NCBI GenBank assembly: GCA_963693085.1
Contig: OY856409.1
Span: 1,337,421,915-1,337,485,914 of the forward strand
DNA: 64,000 bases
Direction of reading: 5' to 3'
Source: Alisma plantago-aquatica
Taxonomy: Eukaryota > Streptophyta > Magnoliopsida > Alismatales > Alismataceae
Every line of letters starts with the position of its first letter. Position 1 is the stretch's first letter. The notes under the pieces were generated by a model. It ran no database searches, was not told the DNA's origin, and was given only the letters and a program-made list of their open reading frames with translations. Made by a program: the position numbers and the translations under genes. Of the stretch, positions 62,401 through 64,000 are shown piece after piece.

Positions 62401-63674
62401 ATAAGACATATTGCATACTCACATAGAAGTAGGAGGGAATATAGGAGGAATAACTCAAAAAAAAAAACGCAACAGCAGTAGGATTCAGTAATAAAATGCA
62501 GGAGAAAGGATATAAAAGAAGGGGGAAAAAAAAGCAAGAATAACAAACATGAGGAAGTAGAATTTAAAAAAAAATACACTATGAGGATTTTACCAGTTTG
62601 GCCCAAATAAGACCTCATTTCCCCAAATCAGACCTGATTTCCTCCAGACTAGACCTAATTTGCCAAAATTTGACCTGATTTGGTCTAGATCAGGGTTGTT
62701 TCAACCATAAAATGACTCAAGGTGATCTAATTTGACCAAATCTAGACTCCATTCATGCTAATTTAGCCTTTAAATGGCTTAATTTGGGCCTAAAAGACCT
62801 TAGACGCCCACTTAATGCACTTAATATGTTGGGCGCCTAGTTTGAGGCTCCTTGCTCAGCGCCTAGTATTGTGGTGGGCCATTGGTCTCTATTATCATTG
62901 TAAGTTTCACGATTAATTTTGATTTCATTTGGTTGTGCTTGTTTATACCTATTTCTATTATACACACATGCATTTACATAACATATATAAATATGTATAT
63001 GTAAATGCATGTATCAATTTATTTTTTACAAACTCCTCATACATATTTTGAGGCTTACGCCTCAAAACACCTCGCCTCACTGAGACAAAAACGGCCGGTT
63101 ACGCCTCACACACTTTACAACCTTGCTGACTTGCTCTTAAGTATATTCAACAGTAAAGAAAGCATTGTACATAAGAGTAGAAGTAAATACCATCAAGTAA
63201 TCTATGAATTGAAGCAATCTCCATTTCATCTTCTTCTATTTCTTCCTCAGTTTGAGCTTGGGAAGGGTCCCTTCTCATTTTAAGCCCCTTGACACCTTCT
63301 GTTTTATCACTTCTAGACTCAAGTTTGTTTTCCTCACCATCTTCATACTCTTCAGCATCCAACAGATTTTCAAGGTCACCAGCAAAAGAATCAAGATCGC
63401 TGTTTGCTTCAGAATCACTTTCATTTTCGTCTGTACCTCCAGCAGAGAGAGACTGAATTTGCCGGTCCCAGATTTCTTGGCATTTCTCTCTTGTTTGTTG
63501 CTGAAGCTGAACAAAGGACATTCGCTGGCCTCTTGCAAATTTGCTGAGTGCAGTTGCATCTACCTTAATACCAGAAGCAGCCTGTTCACTTGAAAGTTTC
63601 CGTATCATTGCAATACGATGCCACCTGGTCATTTTTCCAATGTGATCTTCAGGAACATTAAATTTCACGAGAAC
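24129..63674 (-). CDS. TAF1: TAF1, TFIID subunit 1 (3' half; six exons, spans listed separately)
   Basis: TAF1 is the scaffold subunit of TFIID, which binds core promoters and nucleates the RNA polymerase II pre-initiation complex in the nucleus. Joined CDS: 63674-63191, 37257-37079, 37016-36888, 29018-28950, 28877-27879, 24491-24129. Seen directly: every intron begins GT and ends AG, and the phases agree (one codon is split after its first base at the largest intron; all other junctions are phase 0), giving 740 residues. Domains in this visible part: end of the conserved TAF1 core with an acidic Asp/Glu/Ser segment (1-161), a lysine-rich linker (162-264), a CCHC zinc knuckle (C282, C285, H290, C297), a charged coiled-coil and basic region (about 480-620), and a bromodomain (about 625-725). 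One C-terminal bromodomain is the plant arrangement, whereas animals have two. The 5' half is off the right edge. Exons are 5.6% of the span. No second copy is visible here. Confidence 0.93.
24492..27878 (-). other. TAF1 last intron (3.4 kb)
   Basis: GT-AG intron between the coiled-coil exon and the bromodomain exon. It contains a degenerate GGCAAAGAAGAAATTAGTA repeat (about 25,080-25,190), a diverged tandem duplication of about 150 nt (25,575-25,830, landmark ACCAATTGGTAGT), and one inverted-repeat element (next entry). I see no gene in the rest. Confidence 0.9.
26197..27246. mobile_element. hAT-like inverted-repeat element with CCTAGGCG motifs
   Basis: 1,050 nt. The left end CATACTTGTTAAGGCGA is matched exactly by the inverted right end, and the flanks are GTAAAGCC (26,189-26,196) and GTAAGGCC (27,247-27,254), an 8-bp duplication with one change. 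GGCGC/CTAGGCG palindromes crowd both ends, and the middle is AT-rich and non-coding. Confidence 0.85.
27879..28877 (-). CDS. TAF1: TAF1 exon: rest of zinc knuckle, linker, coiled coil, basic region
   Basis: This 999-nt exon (333 codons, phase 0 at both ends) has acceptor TTTACAG and donor GTAATAAT. It opens with LGHMRTNKHCPKY, the last His and Cys of the knuckle, continues through a Ser/Pro/Lys linker, then a highly charged helix-forming stretch (EEQRLQDQWIAEEKIRRQ and onwards), a basic cluster (KKSKKKKNKK) that could act in nuclear import, and ends KRRKGGE, the usual lead-in to the plant TAF1 bromodomain. The length is in the normal range for this region. Confidence 0.94.
28950..29018 (-). 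CDS. TAF1: TAF1 exon: first half of the zinc knuckle
   Basis: This 69-nt exon (23 codons, phase 0) has acceptor TATAG and donor GTAAAT. It encodes AVKDKKPFDKPVRENF and then VCGACGQ, the first two cysteines of the CX2CX4HX6C knuckle seen in plant TAF1. The intron falls between Gln and Leu, so the metal site is split across two exons. It is too short to show up as a long reading frame. Confidence 0.92.
29191..29347 (+). repeat. copia LTR remnant, same family as 18.6-kb element
   Basis: It shares TAGTCCCATACTGC, a TATATAAGGAGAG box and the TTTCACTTTA end with the LTRs at 18,584 and 23,402. It is preceded by a polypurine-like GAAGGGGAATG, so it is a 3' LTR on the plus strand. Confidence 0.65.
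29403..29445. repeat. (TA)n microsatellite
   Basis: About 21 TA units within the intron. Confidence 0.97.
29487..30120 (-). pseudogene. copia reverse transcriptase fragment
   Basis: The minus strand gives QDIPINLRKGNRSCTQHSIG, then CRWIFTIKYQPDGTIKWLKT, RLVAKGDTQTYGVDYF and EEVYMEQPPGFVNQGG, parallel to the 21.7-22.3 kb copia. Frameshifts split it into three frames. It has opposite orientation to the LTR just beside it, so the two are either separate insertions or a rearranged one. Confidence 0.88.
30848..31012 (+). repeat. solo LTR-like sequence
   Basis: Starts TGTTAGAATATAGCC and ends AACATAACA, with a CCTATATATAGGAC promoter-like box. It resembles 59,383-59,570. No PBS or coding sequence is attached. 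Confidence 0.55.
32694..32705 (-). other. retrotransposon primer-binding site (minus strand)
   Basis: Read on the minus strand this is TGGTATCAGAGC, next to the LTR at 32,707-34,817. Almost nothing of an internal region survives to the left. Confidence 0.75.
32707..34817 (-). repeat. large LTR (about 2.1 kb), minus strand
   Basis: Minus-strand start TATTGGTATGTATGCC and end CCCTACA, followed by a primer-binding site. A TATA-like CTCCTATAAATTGAGG lies near 33,220-33,237. It is related to the solo LTR at 57,541-58,263, with which it shares the ends (GGCATACATACCAA) and the inner stretch AGTAAGTCCAGCGAC / GCAAGTCCGGCGAC. Confidence 0.7.
35590..36350. mobile_element. family E element with GGCGCCTAG motifs, partial
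   Basis: The left end (TTAAGGCGGCTAGGCGG and following) and the next 170 nt, including CATTAAATGTTA and a purine-rich GAGGA/AAGAAG stretch, match 61,825-62,290. The right end is not located. Confidence 0.55.
36888..37016 (-). CDS. TAF1: TAF1 exon: lysine-rich linker, second part
   Basis: This 129-nt exon (43 codons, phase 0 at both ends) has acceptor GCAG and donor GTATGC. It encodes DESLSTEKSVPTKAKLKKGN and ends ATTKKQIKVAKDMLK. It is separated from the previous exon by only 62 nt, a short but workable plant intron. It corresponds in place to the Lys/Glu-rich stretch before the zinc knuckle in plant TAF1. The call is supported mainly by splice phase and position. Confidence 0.75.
37017..37078 (-). 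other. TAF1 62-nt intron
   Basis: GTACTG to GCAG, near the lower size limit for plant introns. It contrasts with the 7.9- and 25.9-kb introns on either side. Confidence 0.75.
37079..37257 (-). CDS. TAF1: TAF1 exon: lysine-rich linker, first part
   Basis: This 179-nt exon has acceptor TTTTAG and donor GTACTG. Its first two bases complete the codon left open by the exon at 63191, giving Asp-Gly-Ile-Glu across the junction, and it ends in phase 0. It encodes a basic, low-complexity linker (KIKKLKKQPPQNEAK then GGADTVKKTN). Assignment rests on strand, position, splice phase and composition; this linker is poorly conserved between species, so homology alone would not prove it. A short extra exon within the giant intron cannot be excluded. 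Confidence 0.75.
38778..40659. mobile_element. hAT-like element with GGACAC motifs, copy 1
   Basis: 1,882 nt, with ends CTGGGAAGCACGGACAC and (inverted) CTAGGAAGCACGGACAC and a perfect 8-bp duplication ACTGTTGG (38,770-38,777; 40,660-40,667). GGACACG/CGTGTCC repeats crowd both ends. No transposase is seen. A second copy with a different target is at 59,728-60,393. Confidence 0.92.
39746..40604. repeat. tandem duplication of about 430 nt
   Basis: Two nearly identical head-to-tail units inside the preceding element, both starting CCCTGATTTTGCCAATG and ending at TTTCCCGTGTCC; they differ by a few substitutions and T-run lengths. Confidence 0.93.
41618..42139. mobile_element. hAT-like MITE with TTTCGA/TCGAAA motifs
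   Basis: 522 nt flanked by a perfect 8-bp duplication GTTTGTTG (41,610-41,617; 42,140-42,147). The ends CAATGTTCAAAATTTC and inverted CAAGGAAGAAAATGTC are imperfect inverted repeats. AATTTCGACGAAA-type palindromes recur inside. Confidence 0.8.
42520..42665. repeat. short tandem duplication
   Basis: TTGGCAGTGTATCTTGTTCT and following bases occur twice, about 82 nt apart, with extra AAATGTTGTA units. Confidence 0.85.
42800..42995 (-). repeat. possible copia LTR, minus strand
   Basis: On the minus strand a polypurine-like CCAAGGGGGACG (about 42,990) precedes AT-rich DNA with TTTTATATATGTGAG. It is suggestive only. Confidence 0.3.
43106..43629. repeat. minisatellite, three units of about 170-190 nt
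   Basis: Units start near 43,106, 43,294 and 43,461 with AATCAAACACTTAAGAACTT and include GAAAATATTCCAGAGTAGG and GATAGCAGTAGG. The first unit has an extra internal repeat of the ATAGAGAGTTTTTTG piece. Confidence 0.93.
43797..44128 (+). mobile_element. TRIM (terminal-repeat retrotransposon in miniature)
   Basis: 332 nt: two 113-nt LTRs (43,797-43,909; 44,016-44,128) that appear identical base for base, PBS TGGTATCAGAGC at 43,910-43,921, 83 nt of filler, polypurine TTGAGGGGGGA at 44,005-44,015, and a perfect 5-bp target duplication GTAAT (43,792-43,796; 44,129-44,133). There is no coding capacity, so it must have used another element's enzymes. The LTR carries a CTTATAAAG box. Confidence 0.97.
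45060..45700. repeat. CT-rich minisatellite
   Basis: About 640 nt almost purely C and T on the plus strand (hence G/A-rich in the TAF1 transcript), organised in four or so units of 140-160 nt marked by GAACATGAATTCC-like words at 45,141, 45,287, 45,445 and 45,585. Long Ser/Pro/Leu reading frames here are composition artefacts. Confidence 0.88.
45815..47062. mobile_element. hAT-like element with CGGTATACCG motifs
   Basis: 1,248 nt flanked by a perfect 8-bp duplication CACACCAG (45,807-45,814; 47,063-47,070). Both ends start CAAGGAA when read inwards. TCGGTATACCG and GGTATT/AATACC palindromes are dense within about 110 nt of the left end and 210 nt of the right end. The middle is AT-rich with no transposase. 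Confidence 0.9.
47563..48242. mobile_element. hAT-like MITE with GTCGACAT motifs
   Basis: 680 nt with ends CATGGAACTAAATG and inverted CATGGAAAATGAC. The flanks CTAGTAAG and GTGGTAAG match at 6 of 8. GTCGACAT, TCGACATTT and TCGAAGT recur many times near both ends. Confidence 0.72.
48276..49142 (+). repeat. copia 5' LTR with internal 137-nt duplication
   Basis: It matches the 3' LTR in several landmarks (GGTTTCAAGCCT, ACCACTATAAAT, TTTGTCATACGTATT). A unit starting near 48,303 and carrying AACCTTCTTAATTAAAAG is repeated head to tail at about 48,440. Confidence 0.8.
49143..49155 (+). other. copia primer-binding site (variant)
   Basis: TGGTATTAGAGCC, one change from the usual tRNA-Met complement, directly after the LTR. 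Confidence 0.75.
49280..52690 (+). pseudogene. copia gag-pol remnants
   Basis: A gag stretch near 49,299-49,600 (KVEVLRKVIQLKTAKEDRDE); a CCHC knuckle CNYCKKKGHIRDEC at about 49,767; integrase MMTFIDDCTRKVWVYFLKTK near 50,446; RT SLYGLKQFPR near 51,777; RNase H WILRYLKGTSETCLVF near 52,322. All are broken by stops and frameshifts, more so than the 18.6-kb element, so this insertion is older. Confidence 0.85.
52712..52882 (+). repeat. second copia LTR, inserted in the first
   Basis: Contains ATCCCATATTGTC, a CCTATAAAAGAGAG box and ends just before TGGTATCAGAGC at 52,883-52,894. Its layout parallels the LTR at 18,584. Confidence 0.75.
52895..53833 (+). other. second copia: C-rich leader and truncated gag start
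   Basis: About 52,895-53,340 is C-rich like the 18.8-kb leader. An ATG at 53,715 opens MASTDPLRTLCVIRSL and is cut short by a stop after about 29 codons; no further coding sequence of this element is present. Confidence 0.65.
53851..54250. repeat. tandem duplication of 199 nt spanning the polypurine/LTR junction
   Basis: Two copies (from about 53,853 and 54,052) of a unit containing GATTTTCTCAAGATTAGCTT, a purine-rich CATGTGGGGGAGATGG (GGATGAGATGG in copy 2) and the first 40 nt of the 3' LTR. Confidence 0.9.
54212..54995 (+). repeat. copia 3' LTR
   Basis: 784 nt matching 48,276-49,142 at many landmarks; ends TTCCAACA. Confidence 0.78.
55079..55300. mobile_element. possible left end of another hAT-like element (CGAAGT motifs)
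   Basis: It begins CATGGAACGCAACTTTGG, like the element at 47,563, and is packed with GCGAAGT/ACTTCG words up to about 55,290. I could not find the right end or a target duplication. Confidence 0.35.
55600..55770. repeat. AGATCTA short tandem repeats
   Basis: Imperfect 11-14 nt units around TTAGATCTA repeated about ten times in AT-rich DNA. Confidence 0.85.
57541..58263 (-). repeat. solo LTR (about 0.72 kb), minus strand
   Basis: On the minus strand it starts TGTTGGTATGTATGCCC and ends AAACCCAACA, with TG...CA ends. Flanks CATAT and GATAT agree at 4 of 5. A TATTTAAAGGGGC-type box lies near 58,065. It is a relative of the LTR at 32,707-34,817. Reading frames inside are not genes. Confidence 0.72.
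58430..59345 (+). pseudogene. unclassified retrotransposon-derived sequence
   Basis: It precedes a polypurine tract and LTR-like sequence, so it is probably the end of an internal region. A phrase containing CTGCGCTAATT and AGTTGGC occurs near 58,481 and again near 58,949. I recognise no conserved protein motif; the 98-residue frame at 58,616 has no support as a gene. Confidence 0.4.
59373..59565 (+). repeat. polypurine tract plus LTR-like sequence
   Basis: TTGAGGGGG (59,373-59,381) followed by AT-rich DNA with a CTTATATATAGAAC box, similar to 30,848-31,012. Confidence 0.55.
59728..60393. mobile_element. hAT-like element with GGACAC motifs, copy 2
   Basis: 666 nt; ends CAAGGAAGCACGAACACG and inverted CTAGGAAGCACGGA; perfect 8-bp duplication GCCGAAAC (59,720-59,727; 60,394-60,401). 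It has GACACGGACACGG repeats near the left end and GTGTCC repeats near the right, as at 38,778-40,659, with a different and shorter middle. Confidence 0.9.
61310..63133. mobile_element. hAT-like element with GAGGCTTACGCCTC motifs, with nested family E element
   Basis: 1,824 nt. The flanks TTCTTAAG (61,302-61,309) and CTCTTAAG (63,134-63,141) match at 7 of 8. The palindrome GAGGCTTACGCCTC occurs repeatedly at 61,340-61,430 and again at 63,050-63,100. The terminal inverted repeats are weak. Confidence 0.65.
61825..62875. mobile_element. family E element, copy 2
   Basis: Left end GTTGTCAAGGCGCATAGGCG and a GGCGCCTAGG cluster; GCGCCTAG words again at 62,790-62,870. The purine-rich middle matches 35,680-36,000. 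It lies inside the preceding element. Exact borders are not found. Confidence 0.55.
63191..63674 (-). CDS. TAF1: TAF1 exon: end of conserved core plus acidic segment
   Basis: This 484-nt exon has an AG acceptor just above 63674 and a GT donor just below 63191. It starts in phase 0 with VLVKFNVPEDHI and ends one base into a codon. The stretches KMTRWHRIAMIRKLS and KFARGQRMSFVQLQQQTREK, then an Asp/Glu/Ser run (DENESDSEANSDLDSFAGDL), are diagnostic of TAF1 from plants; the TRWHRI/STEQ part also aligns with the animal protein. It ends with an acidic tract and an EEEIEEDEMEIASIHRLLD segment. Upstream sequence to the window edge is read as intron. Confidence 0.95.
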
Positions 63675-64000
63675 CTGAAAACAACACTATAATAAGATAG
63701 ATGTGTCTAATGAGCTCCTAAATACATGATATTCTATACTAACAAAAACTATTCTGGATTGAAAAACAGAAAATTTGGATAGATACTTGTCCTATTAAAA
63801 ACATATGCATATTGGAATTACAGCTTTCAGTTTGATTGGTGAAAAAGGGATCATATTTGACAGGTGCGTATTTTCTTGACATAAGATTATTGTCACGAGC
63901 AGAAAATGTAACATCATTTTTATCAAACTGACTGTTAATATGCATTTCCATTTAACAATAGATATCAGATAACCTATGTTTTGAGGTTCTTTATCACTTG
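63675..64000 (-). other. TAF1 intron upstream of the first visible exon
   Basis: The exon begins at an AG acceptor at 63,675. None of the conserved residues expected just upstream in TAF1 are readable in the remaining 326 nt, so this is called intron reaching the window edge. Confidence 0.7.

Larger units (their letters stand above)
37258..63190 (-). other. TAF1 giant intron (about 25.9 kb)
   Basis: Donor GATG|GTATTT at 63,190, acceptor TTTTAG at 37,258, phase 1. The content is almost wholly transposons and minisatellites, listed separately. Stretches with nothing recognisable: 44,134-45,060, 48,251-48,275, 55,770-57,540, 59,570-59,719, 60,402-61,300. Confidence 0.8.

Noticed and set aside
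63739..63951. 70-residue minus-strand frame as a further TAF1 exon
   Set aside because: It lacks a convincing donor (only GGACAA|GTATCT) and does not resemble the TAF1 residues expected just before VLVKFNVPED.

Overview
This is nuclear DNA from a flowering plant. The only host gene I can support is the 3' half of TAF1 (TFIID subunit 1, HAF type, with the C-terminal bromodomain typical of plants). It lies on the minus strand from about 63,674 down to a stop codon at 24,129, and its 5' half lies beyond the right edge. Six coding exons (2,223 nt, 740 residues plus stop) are spread over 39.5 kb. All five introns are GT-AG and all exon phases agree. One intron is about 25.9 kb, one 7.9 kb and one 3.4 kb. 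I cannot name the species; very long introns full of transposons and TA-rich microsatellites are the main clue.

Layout. 1-6,015: a dense cluster of 0.3-0.5 kb non-autonomous elements (families A, B, C, D, named here) sitting inside (TA)n/(GA)n microsatellites, plus two copies of a host-derived block. 6,016-15,149: a Ty3/gypsy chromovirus (Tekay/Del-like) with 2.46 and 2.48 kb LTRs and a ruined gag-pol. 15,150-17,947: more A, B and C elements. 17,948-23,965: the third copy of the host block, interrupted by a hAT-type MITE (8-bp target duplication) that is itself interrupted by a 5-kb Ty1/copia element. This third copy runs directly into the region downstream of the TAF1 stop codon, so the three blocks look like an old tandem segmental duplication of TAF1 3'-flanking DNA.

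24,129-29,018: the last three TAF1 exons and a 3.4-kb intron holding a 1-kb inverted-repeat element. 29,019-36,887: an intron with copia debris and a 2.1-kb minus-strand LTR next to a primer-binding site. 36,888-37,257: two small lysine-rich TAF1 exons separated by a 62-nt intron. 37,258-63,190: the giant intron. It holds a degraded gypsy-like LTR, a perfect 332-bp TRIM with two identical 113-bp LTRs, a decayed copia with about 0.8-kb LTRs and a second copia leader inserted in it, a solo LTR, several minisatellites, and at least five elements with 8-bp target duplications, each with its own reiterated subterminal motif. 63,191-63,674: the most upstream TAF1 exon visible.

The coding content is ordinary. 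The interest lies in the architecture: a conserved general transcription factor gene carrying a roughly 26-kb intron, a set of microsatellite-embedded MITE families resembling the rice Micron elements, and a set of hAT-like families that share termini but differ in their internal motif arrays. I found no tRNA, rRNA, CRISPR array or other host gene.
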